A DNA stretch of 64,000 nt, from positions 1 through 64,000 of the forward strand of contig JALCNP010000004.1 in the NCBI GenBank assembly GCA_022649135.1. The letters run 5' to 3'. The stretch comes from Bifidobacterium sp. (GTDB taxonomy: Bacteria; Actinomycetota; Actinomycetes; Actinomycetales; Bifidobacteriaceae). Each line of letters begins with the position of its first letter. Positions within the stretch are counted from its first letter, which is position 1. A program made the position numbers and the translations under genes. Shown here in pieces: positions 51,510-58,736 of the stretch. The notes under the pieces are model-generated. The model made no database searches, was not told the DNA's origin, and worked only from the letters and a program-made list of their open reading frames with translations.

Positions 51510-52550
51510 TCATAGATCCTGCTGTATCGCGCTCCATGCCCAGGAATCCTTCCCGAGTGAGAGCGCAGGGGATTCCGCGGAGGCAAGCGCCTGGTTTGCG
51601 GCAAGAAGGGCGGCTCCGTCCAGGGGGGTCCCTTCGGGTTCCGTAATCCGGGCGTCTCGGTGACGAGCACGCACCGCGGCGATGAACGCCGTGCGGATGG
51701 GGGCGCAGCGTGTCAGGATTCCTCCCGCATAGGAGATTCGGAGGGGAAGGCCCGCTACCCAGGCCGTGCATGCGGTGGCAGCGATTTCGGTTCCCGCGCG
51801 GCGAAGAAGCTTGCGGGCGGTGGAATCCTCGTCGGCGCAGGCGGTAACGAGGGGGACGAAGGATGCGAGGATTCGGGCGCGGTCCGCATGAGGGTAGATT
51901 TTCCCCGGCCAGGTGTCCGGCTCGCCGAAATGCCCTAAGGCCGCGTGAAGCAGCGCTCGGGACTGCTCCCCGGGTCTGTCCTCATAGGTGTTCAGCGCTA
52001 TGTGCAGGGCGTGTCTCCCGATCCAGGACCCTGATCCGCGGTCGCCCAGAAGATATCCCCATCCGTCGCTTCTGCGCCAGATTCGGCGGTAGTCGGTTCC
52101 CAGCGCGATAACCCCGGTTCCGGCGGCGACCACCACTCCCGGCCTTCCCGACAGGGCCCCGGCGTGTGCGGCGACCGAGTCCGGCACGAGCATCGCATGC
52201 CGCGCCCCAAGAATGAGGGCCGTGTCGGCGCACAGTCTCTCGGGGTTTGCGCACAGGGAGGCTATGCCCGCGCACCCCAGGCAGACGGTGTGGATCGATG
52301 TGGCCTGATTGCCGAACCGTGTTCGCAGCATCGCACGGATGTCGGTGAGAAGCTCCCTGATGTTCAGTCCTTGCGGGCCGCTGGTGATTCCCCGGGGCAG
52401 GCGCAGGTCCGGCCCCAGGGAACGCGACCGGGCGGTTCCGGCGCCGGTGGCGGGCTGTGCCGAGCCGAGCCGTATCCGACATCCCGAGCCTCCTATGTCG
52501 ATCGCGCATATGACGGCCGTCTGCCGCCGTGTTCCTTCGGTGCGTGTCAT
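51510..52550 (-). CDS. BadF/BadG-type amino-sugar kinase (MurK/NagK-like)
   Basis: This 346-residue ASKHA-fold kinase of the BadF/BadG/BcrA/BcrD ATPase family shows phosphate-1 motif DIGGSGCRIRLG (about residue 17), CLGCAGIAS (about 93), adenosine-region AAGTGVIALGTD (about 150), and GDRGSGSWIGRHAL (about 175), typical for GlcNAc/MurNAc kinases such as MurK of Clostridium acetobutylicum. It would make MurNAc-6-P for MurQ and possibly GlcNAc-6-P. The start at 52550 overlaps the murQ stop (ATGA). The need for a kinase fits import by an ABC system instead of a PTS, which would phosphorylate during uptake. Confidence 0.9.
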   Translation of the reverse strand: MTRTEGTRRQTAVICAIDIGGSGCRIRLGSAQPATGAGTARSRSLGPDLRLPRGITSGPQGLNIRELLTDIRAMLRTRFGNQATSIHTVCLGCAGIASLCANPERLCADTALILGARHAMLVPDSVAAHAGALSGRPGVVVAAGTGVIALGTDYRRIWRRSDGWGYLLGDRGSGSWIGRHALHIALNTYEDRPGEQSRALLHAALGHFGEPDTWPGKIYPHADRARILASFVPLVTACADEDSTARKLLRRAGTEIAATACTAWVAGLPLRISYAGGILTRCAPIRTAFIAAVRARHRDARITEPEGTPLDGAALLAANQALASAESPALSLGKDSWAWSAIQQDL

Positions 52551-53524
52551 CGGCGGCCGTTGTCCGTTTTCTGCCGCGGACGGGTGCCGAGCGCTCGGGT
52601 GTCGCCGGCGTCTGCGTTGACGGCATAGGTGACCGACCACTGATGCTCGGCCAGACGGGCCCGAGCGGCATCGGCATCGATGGAGGCGAAGTGGCTGACC
52701 AGGGCCACGCGGAGGTCGCCGCTGGCCCTGAGCAGGGACGCGTCGGCCTCGGCCTCGTCGAGCCCCGTCGCCTCGCGCATGATTCGGCGTGCCCGGTCGC
52801 GCAGCTTGTCGTTGGTGGCGTTGAGGCACACCATGAGGTTCGACCACGTCTTGCCGCATTGAACCATCACCGCCGTCGAGAAACTGTTCAACGCCAGTTT
52901 TTCCGCCGTTCCCGCTTTCAGACGCGTCGAGCCGGTGATGAACTCCTCGCCGGTGTCGAGCACGACTGTCAGGTCGGCGTCTCGTGAGCATGGTGGATGG
53001 GGATTGCAGCATATCAGTGCTGTTGCGGCGGACTTGCCTCGTGCCGATTGCAGGGCCGCCGCCACGTACGGCGTGGCCCCCGATGCCGTGATGCCGATGA
53101 CGAGATCCCCCTTCTCGACGGCGTCCTCGTCGTCGGGGCTGAGGGTCGTGGCGTCTTCGGCGTTCTCCATCGCATTGGTCAGGGCGTCCATGCCTCCGGC
53201 GATGTGGCCGATGACGGTGCCCGGTGCCGTGTTGAAGGTCGGGTACAGCTCGGCGGCGTCCAGCACGCCGAGGCGGCCCGATGTTCCTGCGCCGAAGTAG
53301 TGGATGTGGTGGCCGTTCCTCACCGTCTGCGTTCCCATCCGCACCAATTCCGCGAGGTCTGTGATCGCCTTGTGCACGGCATGCACCGCGCGTAGGTCCT
53401 GCCGGTTCATGGCGCGGAGCATGGTTTCCGTGTCCATGTCGTCAAGTCCCATCGATTCGGGCAGTCGTCTTTCCGTGGGCGGGAGGGGGGCTGGCGTCCC
53501 ATCCCGTTGCGTTGTGGTTTCCAT
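52547..53524 (-). CDS. murQ: N-acetylmuramic acid 6-phosphate etherase MurQ
   Basis: MurQ splits the lactyl ether of MurNAc-6-P to GlcNAc-6-P and D-lactate, the defining step of MurNAc use. The 325-residue SIS-fold protein carries the family signature HYFGAGTSGRLGVLDAAELY (about residue 78-97), which includes a catalytic Glu, the second acidic site in AMENAEDAT (about 122), GITASGATPYVAAAL (about 150) and NSFSTAVMVQCGKTWSNLMV (about 225). The C-terminal part matches the usual UBA-like domain. The ATG at 53524 is favoured over a GTG two codons earlier. It is the first gene of the cluster, so its promoter probably drives at least the first four genes. Confidence 0.96.
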   Translation of the reverse strand: METTTQRDGTPAPLPPTERRLPESMGLDDMDTETMLRAMNRQDLRAVHAVHKAITDLAELVRMGTQTVRNGHHIHYFGAGTSGRLGVLDAAELYPTFNTAPGTVIGHIAGGMDALTNAMENAEDATTLSPDDEDAVEKGDLVIGITASGATPYVAAALQSARGKSAATALICCNPHPPCSRDADLTVVLDTGEEFITGSTRLKAGTAEKLALNSFSTAVMVQCGKTWSNLMVCLNATNDKLRDRARRIMREATGLDEAEADASLLRASGDLRVALVSHFASIDADAARARLAEHQWSVTYAVNADAGDTRALGTRPRQKTDNGRR

Positions 53525-53883
53525 TGGCACGCACCTTTGTTGTCGGTCATACGCATTATAGAGGAAAATAAATTACAACATTATATATGAATGTGAAAGT
53601 TATTTACAAATCACGACTTAGGTGCCAGTGCTGACGTTCGGGGAAAGGAGTGTTCGCTATGCGCGCGGACGATGCCTACCGCATAGGGCGTTGACCATCG
53701 GTGTCGGCGTAATCCGCCTGCGGCGAATGTAATCCCCGTCCGGGGGCAAAGCAGCGCGTTGTGTTGAGTATCATCAGGATTCCTGATCGTCGGCACGGCG
53801 ACTTTTCCGCGCCTGGTAATGACATTGCTCTAGAATGGGTCACTTCATGAGAGACATCACGGTGATCGAAATGGGGAGCGGCC
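53525..53883. other. murQ/GNAT divergent intergenic region with candidate murQ promoter
   Basis: The 359-base gap has no gene. Its left part is very AT-rich. On the minus strand TATAAT (53560-53555) lies about 30 bases before murQ, and a second TATAAT lies about 30 bases further up. An imperfect palindrome (ACATT...AATGT with outer AATAA...TTATT, 53567-53612) covers this area and could bind the RpiR-type regulator. The right part, 53630-53880, shows nothing clear. Confidence 0.5.
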
Positions 53884-54800
53884 ATGAGCACTGCAGCCAC
53901 CGAGCTATGGATTAAGATGAGCGAATTCCTTCAGCAGGGGGATTGCGAGCTGGTTCGCGACCTTCAGGAGCGCTGCTCCGGTGAGGACCACGTCACCCTC
54001 AAGCTCGAACTCGACTACAGGCGCAGCGACGCCGAGCAGCGAGCGAACACGATCGACATCCACGCCATCAATGAATTCCTGTGTTTCCGTGGCGCGCAAC
54101 TGGTGGCGTATGTTGGCATATCCGCCTTCGGGGGCGAATCCGAACCGTTCGAGGTCACCGGGATGGTGCATCCGGATTATCGCCGGCATGGGATTTTCAC
54201 GCGGCTTCTCGGTCTGGCTCGTGAAGAGTGCAGGCGGAGAAAGCCGAACGGCATTCTTCTCTTGTGCGACAGGGAATCCGCTGCCGGCCATGCGTTGATG
54301 GAAAGGGTCGGCGCCGCGTATGGCTTCTCCGAATACGAGATGTATCTCAACGGCGGTTCTGCTGAGGGCGGCGCACGGCGGCTGTGCGACGTCGGCCTCG
54401 AAAGGCCACCAATGAGGATGCCCGCGAGGTGGCCCGTCAGGATGCGATGTATTGCGGCCATGATCCGCAGGAGACCGATGAGGGGATTCCACTTCCCGAA
54501 GATGAGGAAAAAAGAGGCATGACCATATATCTTGCACAGGTGGACAGCCGAATCGTCGGAAAGGTCAATCTGCAGTTGGTGAACGGCCTTGGGGGAATCT
54601 ACGGGCTGGGTGTGCTGCCGGAGCATCGCGGCAAGGGACTGGGAAGGGCGATTCTGGTGGAGGCCATAGAAAAGCTCCAGGCCGCAGGGGCGGCCCGAAT
54701 CATGCTTCAGGTTGAAGCGGGGAATGCAACGGCCCTCAACCTCTACACATCGTGCGGGTTCCGCGCAACGTCGGTGATGGACTATTGGGCGGTGGAATGA
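53884..54800 (+). pseudogene. Double-domain GNAT acetyltransferase split by a frameshift
   Basis: Two in-line reading frames together make one protein with two GNAT domains. The first (from ATG 53884 with GGGAG 5 bases before it) gives domain 1 with VTGMVHPDYRRHGIFTRLL (about residue 95) and breaks down after ...CDVGLE. The second frame resumes at KATNEDAREVARQDAMYCG near 54402 and gives domain 2 with YGLGVLPEHRGKGLGRAILV. A single missing base near 54399-54402 explains the switch, since adding one base joins DVGL to RKATNEDA. Either the gene is broken, or both halves are translated separately, or it is a sequencing error. The substrate is unknown. Confidence 0.8.
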
Positions 54801-54883
54801 TGTCGTGTTGCCGGGTACGCCCCCTATGAGGGGCCTCGGGGCTGCCCCTCGCAACTGCCTGGGTGCGGGCGTGAGGTCGAGGG

Positions 54884-54905
54884 GGGGCGTCCGCGTTCAC
54901 GTCGC
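54884..54905. repeat. Left copy of a 22-bp repeat flanking the secreted-protein/ABC cassette
   Basis: GGGGCGTCCGCGTTCACGTC plus GC; 20 of 22 bases match the copy at 58592-58613 in the same orientation. It is preceded by GGTCGAGGGGG, also seen near 58494. Confidence 0.7.
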
Positions 54906-55017
54906 AATGGCGAGTTTGTGAAATTCCATGCAGATAGCTGCAGGGATTCTCGACCTTCTTGCGCGGTATACGTAACGTAAGTTTTGCGTTAATGCACTTA
55001 TGTCAAGGAGGAAAATA

Positions 55018-55434
55018 ATGTTTTCTAAACATATTGCGAGGAAAATCATGGGCGTCATTGGAGCTCTCGCAGCCATGCTGTGCCTTTCTTCTCCCGCTTT
55101 TGCGAACAATCACGCAGATTCCGGATGGAGCGCATATTTAGCAGGATGGCAAACGGTGGATACTCCGAATAGACAAAAACAGGATGCGTCTTCCGGCTAT
55201 ATTGCGGCGCACAATATTTCGGGTGGCAGACAAATCAGAGCATGGATGCTTGGGTATCATAACGAAGATGTTCATTCCCAAACTGTTTATTTAAGAGCAG
55301 GTCAGTGGTCATATGTCACCAATAACACATACGAATGGTTCGGAAGAAAGCAAGTGCACATGAGAATACAAAATATACAACTCAGCAATGGTGCTACGAG
55401 CGCTTCTGGTGTGTGGAGCCCTGATTCGGTTTGA
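55018..55434 (+). CDS. Small secreted protein, possible bacteriocin-like or DUF2712-like substrate of the adjacent ABC system
   Basis: The 138-residue protein has a clear Sec signal peptide of about 29 residues (MFSKHIARKIMGVIGALAAM... ending SSPAFA) and a mature part of about 109 residues without cysteines, rich in Ser, Asn, Gln, Trp and Tyr, ending ASGVWSPDSV. That ending recalls small secreted proteins of Gram-positives (DUF2712-like) often encoded next to ABC transporters. I am not certain of the family; a lactococcin-972-like bacteriocin is an alternative. AAGGAGG precedes the ATG at 55018. The gene is visibly less GC-rich than its neighbours, suggesting transfer. Confidence 0.75.
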   Translation: MFSKHIARKIMGVIGALAAMLCLSSPAFANNHADSGWSAYLAGWQTVDTPNRQKQDASSGYIAAHNISGGRQIRAWMLGYHNEDVHSQTVYLRAGQWSYVTNNTYEWFGRKQVHMRIQNIQLSNGATSASGVWSPDSV

Positions 55435-55440
55435 TCTTTT

Positions 55441-55477
55441 GCGGTGTGCGGCAGCGGTCATTGCCTCCGCACACCGC
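55441..55477 (+). terminator. Strong hairpin between the secreted-protein gene and the ABC genes (attenuator-like)
   Basis: GCGGTGTGCGG (55441-55451) and CCGCACACCGC (55467-55477) form a perfect 11-bp stem, 7 bases after the stop codon. No T-run follows, so partial termination or RNA stabilisation is expected, letting the first gene be made in excess over the ABC genes. Confidence 0.7.
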
Positions 55478-55500
55478 CGTGATATGGATGGGATATTATT

Positions 55501-56343
55501 GTGAACTGGCCGTTGCTAAAATATCAGGTAGGGAGCAACCTTCGTAGTTTTCGAGTGCTGGCAATACTCGGAATGTCATGTGTTCTGATGTTCGTGCAAT
55601 ACTGGACCGTCCATCATGCGGCGTATCGATTGTTCGACAGCGAGCCGACATTTTTGCGCGAGACGATGCTTTTCAGCAGGGATGGTACGGGATCGGGATT
55701 TTATCTGCTGCTGCTTCCCTTCATTGCGGCTCTTCTCGGCGGTAGTGTCGTGGCGTCGGAGCGGCACAGCGGACGAATGAAGGGGCTGATGGCGCGTGAG
55801 GGGCGGAATAGGATTCTGTGCACTTCCATGGTCTCCGGTTTTCTTCTGGGCGGGATCGGGGGCATCGCTCCCCTCATGCTGAATCTTCTTGTGGCCGCCG
55901 CGGTAAATCCTCATTTAAGTTTCATCAACGGTGTCGCTTTTGATAGCTCTGGCCAGGTTCTTCCCCGATACGTTCTCATCGACTCGCTGTCATGGGCTTA
56001 TCCGCTCTACCAGAGCAGCCAAGAGTTGCTCATTATGGTAATTGTTCTTATGCTGTTTGCTCTTTCCGGGCTGTTCTCCATGGTGGCTGTGGGGGCGTCT
56101 CTTTTCACGACTCGCCGTTATGTGGAACTTCTTATCCCGTTTGTGCTCAATCTGCTCTGGTGGATGCTTCCCACGTTGACCTATGGCCTTGTGCCTGACG
56201 AATGGAGCGAAATCAATTTTCTGTTTTTCTCGGCCTCCGAGTACGCCTCCAAAGCGTTTACGGGCATGGGTCTGACATTTCTTGGTTTGGCGGCCGTTTC
56301 GGGGTCATTGGCGCTGACGGGACGAGTGAAAGATGCACTATAG
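55501..56343 (+). CDS. ABC-2-like membrane protein A of the secreted-protein cassette
   Basis: The 280-residue membrane protein has about six hydrophobic segments (near residues 17-37, 65-85, 105-130, 180-205, 215-235, 255-275) with a long external stretch between the first two. Motifs such as ALLGGSVVASERHSGRMKGLMAREGRNR (read in part) resemble ABC-2 exporter permeases, where a cytoplasmic coupling loop follows segment two. It starts with GTG and overlaps the next gene by 11 bases. It is probably a permease or immunity subunit powered by the ATPase at 57757. No specific family name can be given. Confidence 0.72.
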   Translation: MNWPLLKYQVGSNLRSFRVLAILGMSCVLMFVQYWTVHHAAYRLFDSEPTFLRETMLFSRDGTGSGFYLLLLPFIAALLGGSVVASERHSGRMKGLMAREGRNRILCTSMVSGFLLGGIGGIAPLMLNLLVAAAVNPHLSFINGVAFDSSGQVLPRYVLIDSLSWAYPLYQSSQELLIMVIVLMLFALSGLFSMVAVGASLFTTRRYVELLIPFVLNLLWWMLPTLTYGLVPDEWSEINFLFFSASEYASKAFTGMGLTFLGLAAVSGSLALTGRVKDAL

Positions 56344-57040
56344 TGCTGTGGATCTTGTAACGGGACTGAGGCGTTCCTCCCCGGCGATGAAATGGGGTGT
56401 GGCCCTGATTTCAGTGTTTGCTGTCGTGTATTGCGTTGTTTTATTGCATATGAACTCCGATGATCCTTTCGAATTCAATTACGCCGGGTTTATGAGAAGC
56501 TGCGCCTCCACTGGCGTGCTTCCTTCGTTCCTGCTTTTCCTGCAGGCAGGAAGTATACGGTGCAAGGCCTTTGACAGGGTACGACGGGATCCGCGCTGGG
56601 AATTGCTGGCAAATACGCTATGGATGATGGCCGCGAACCTCGTAGCCGCCTTCGTGGGCACGTTCCTCTTCGCATTTATGGAGTGTGTGCTGATGCGGCA
56701 GACGATGACACCCGCGCATGTATCACTGCTCGTCATGATGTTTGTCCAGCTGATGATGATGAACGGCTCCGTCGCTCTCATCATATTGTTCCTGGTTAAT
56801 TGCGGGTTGTCGTTCGGCCAGGTCACCCCCGTGGCCATCGCCTTCTACACAGTCGGGAACTGGCTTTTGACATCCCTTCGCGGAGATGCAGAAAGAATCA
56901 TCTTCTATTTCTGGTATCCCATCAGTCCCCTGTGGTCGATCGTGTTTGTGAAACAAGTCGTCCCCTTCATAGGCTACTGCGTTCTGATGGCGATGGTCAT
57001 CGTCATCGCTTTCGAGCGCACCGATCGTTTGGATGCGTGA
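56333..57040 (+). CDS. Membrane protein B of the secreted-protein cassette
   Basis: The 235-residue protein has about six predicted membrane segments (near residues 17-37, 55-75, 95-118, 130-160, 165-185, 205-228). It lacks known motifs. A cytoplasmic loop CKAFDRVRRDPRWELLANTLW after the second segment could be a coupling helix. It overlaps membrane protein A and is 3 bases from membrane protein C, so all are translated from one message. Similar size and layout suggest a second ABC-2-like subunit. Confidence 0.68.
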   Translation: MHYSAVDLVTGLRRSSPAMKWGVALISVFAVVYCVVLLHMNSDDPFEFNYAGFMRSCASTGVLPSFLLFLQAGSIRCKAFDRVRRDPRWELLANTLWMMAANLVAAFVGTFLFAFMECVLMRQTMTPAHVSLLVMMFVQLMMMNGSVALIILFLVNCGLSFGQVTPVAIAFYTVGNWLLTSLRGDAERIIFYFWYPISPLWSIVFVKQVVPFIGYCVLMAMVIVIAFERTDRLDA

Positions 57041-57043
57041 CAT

Positions 57044-57709
57044 ATGCACGCACTGCGTAATCTGATGCAATCTCTTCACGGCAGGAATGGTCTGCGGGCC
57101 CTTATCCTTGTCATCTATGCCGCGCTAACGTTCAACTTTTATACCAGCGCGGCACCGACTGGCATATTCATGGGAATGTTCCGCATGTCGTCCGATCCCG
57201 GGACGCCGAATCTCATGGCCAACGTATACTCTCTCGGCTACATGATATGTGGAATGGCTTTGCCACTTGAACGGTTTTCCGAATATCTGAGCATGCCCGA
57301 CAGCATGGTGTATGTGCGTCGTCGCAGGGGGGGCGCTCAGTTCGCCCGCTATCTGGCCCTTAATGTCGTGTATTGCTGTGTCTTCACCCTTGCGCAAACG
57401 GCTGTGGCGTTTGCCGTATCCCCTCAGATCCACTGGATTCAGCTGCTGTCGACCAGTGTCTGCGCGGCATGGATGCTTCTGTGCCTTCTGTTGATTGCAA
57501 ACTGCGGGTATCTTCTTTCCGTCAGAGGGGCGGGTTATGCCGCGTCTGTTGGGGCGTATGCATTGCTGTTGTCCATAGGGTCGGCGGCCCAATGGTTTGC
57601 TTCTGGCTGGTGGGGGCCGGTGCCCGCATGGTCCCTCACGCTGCTTGTCTGTACGGGCATTTTGTGCCTTCTGAATCTTATGGTGTTCGACCGTGTGCAG
57701 ATCCTATAG
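57044..57709 (+). CDS. Membrane protein C of the secreted-protein cassette
   Basis: The 221-residue protein has about six membrane segments (near residues 17-35, 60-80, 105-128, 138-160, 165-188, 192-215). A charged loop after the second segment reads YVRRRRGGAQFARYLALN. Like A and B it resembles a minimal ABC-2 permease without recognisable specificity. It is followed after 47 bases by the ATPase gene. Three different membrane subunits for one ATPase is unusual for a simple exporter and may point to an immunity or sensory complex. Confidence 0.68.
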   Translation: MHALRNLMQSLHGRNGLRALILVIYAALTFNFYTSAAPTGIFMGMFRMSSDPGTPNLMANVYSLGYMICGMALPLERFSEYLSMPDSMVYVRRRRGGAQFARYLALNVVYCCVFTLAQTAVAFAVSPQIHWIQLLSTSVCAAWMLLCLLLIANCGYLLSVRGAGYAASVGAYALLLSIGSAAQWFASGWWGPVPAWSLTLLVCTGILCLLNLMVFDRVQIL

Positions 57710-57756
57710 ATTACAAAACAACCTTCCCGTATCACTTAATAGCTAAGGAGAATGCC

Positions 57757-58395
57757 ATGTACGTACAGGTTACGGATCTGTCCAAGACGATCAGGAAGAA
57801 GCCGGTGCTCCGAGACGTTAATGTGGGTTTCGAACAGGGCGAAATCCATGCCGTGGTCGGCCCCAACGGTTCAGGCAAGACCATGCTTTTACGGGCGATT
57901 TGCGGATTCATCAGACCGGATCAGGGCGGGGTGACCATTGGCGGCAAGCCAGTTGAATTCAATAGAAAGCTTCCCGAATCCGTCGGCGTGATCATTGAGA
58001 ACCCGGGGTTCGTGCTGAGCGAAACCGGTATGGGGAATCTTACGTACCTGGCTGGTATCAATCACGCCTTCGATCGCGAGGAGACGGATAGGCTGCTGAC
58101 AATTTTCAACCTGCGTGATCATGCGGATGAGAAGGTCAAATCCTACTCGCTGGGCATGCGTCAGAAACTTGCCATCGTTCAAGCGCTTATGGAGCACCAG
58201 CGCCTTGTTCTGCTCGATGAGCCGACGAATGGCCTCGACGAGGATTCCGTGAGTGTCTTTCTCGAGGAAATGAGGCATCAACGGGAACATGGAACAACCA
58301 TCATCATCGCGAGCCATCACAGTGACGAGCTTGATCAGATCGCTGATCGCTTTTATCAGATAGCCGATGGGCAGCTGCACAAGGCACGCGACTAG
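57757..58395 (+). CDS. ABC transporter ATP-binding protein of the secreted-protein cassette (BcrA-like)
   Basis: The 212-residue ATPase has Walker A GPNGSGKTMLLRAI (about residue 36), Q-loop area ENPGFVLSETGMGNL (about 82), a signature written YSLGMRQKLAIVQAL (about 130; SLGMRQ is common in BcrA/lantibiotic-immunity ATPases), Walker B VLLDEPTNGLD (about 152) and switch His in IIASHHSDEL. AAGGAG precedes the ATG by 6 bases. It is at the 3' end of the cassette. Relatives drive peptide immunity or export of antimicrobial peptides, in line with the secreted small protein at the 5' end. Confidence 0.9.
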   Translation: MYVQVTDLSKTIRKKPVLRDVNVGFEQGEIHAVVGPNGSGKTMLLRAICGFIRPDQGGVTIGGKPVEFNRKLPESVGVIIENPGFVLSETGMGNLTYLAGINHAFDREETDRLLTIFNLRDHADEKVKSYSLGMRQKLAIVQALMEHQRLVLLDEPTNGLDEDSVSVFLEEMRHQREHGTTIIIASHHSDELDQIADRFYQIADGQLHKARD

Positions 58396-58736
58396 GCGTT
58401 CATCCGCGCCTGGACGGTGCCGTCTTGGGCCCAGGAATGGTGCCGCTATGCCCTACACAGACGTTTCGGTTGAGCAAGGGAGACTGTATGTGGTCGAGGG
58501 GGGGGGGGCGTCAGCGGCTCCGTAATCCTCTGCTTTGACCACGATTCCGGCATCCGACAGGCCGGCGATGTGCACGGGATGATATGTAGGAGGGGCGTCC
58601 GCGCTCACATCGCCTCCTCGGTTGTTCCCACCAGGACGTATGGTAGGGAACCGTCACCCGACGTGCGCTCCACAAGATCACCGTGCCAAGGGGTTTGCAG
58701 TTTACGCGAATCTGAGCGTCAAAGGTCTTTTCTCCC
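58396..58736. other. Intergenic region with a G11 tract and repeat fragments
   Basis: No gene is supported in this 341-base gap. It holds GGTCGA followed by eleven G residues (58498-58508) and then CGTC, and the right copy of the 22-bp repeat. Antisense frames show short protein-like pieces but no intact gene. The promoter of the following transporter gene should lie near its right end. Confidence 0.5.
58592..58613. repeat. Right copy of the 22-bp repeat flanking the secreted-protein/ABC cassette
   Basis: GGGGCGTCCGCGCTCACATC plus GC; it differs from the left copy (54884-54905) at two positions and has the same orientation. The two copies bracket about 3.7 kb containing the complete cassette. 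Confidence 0.7.
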
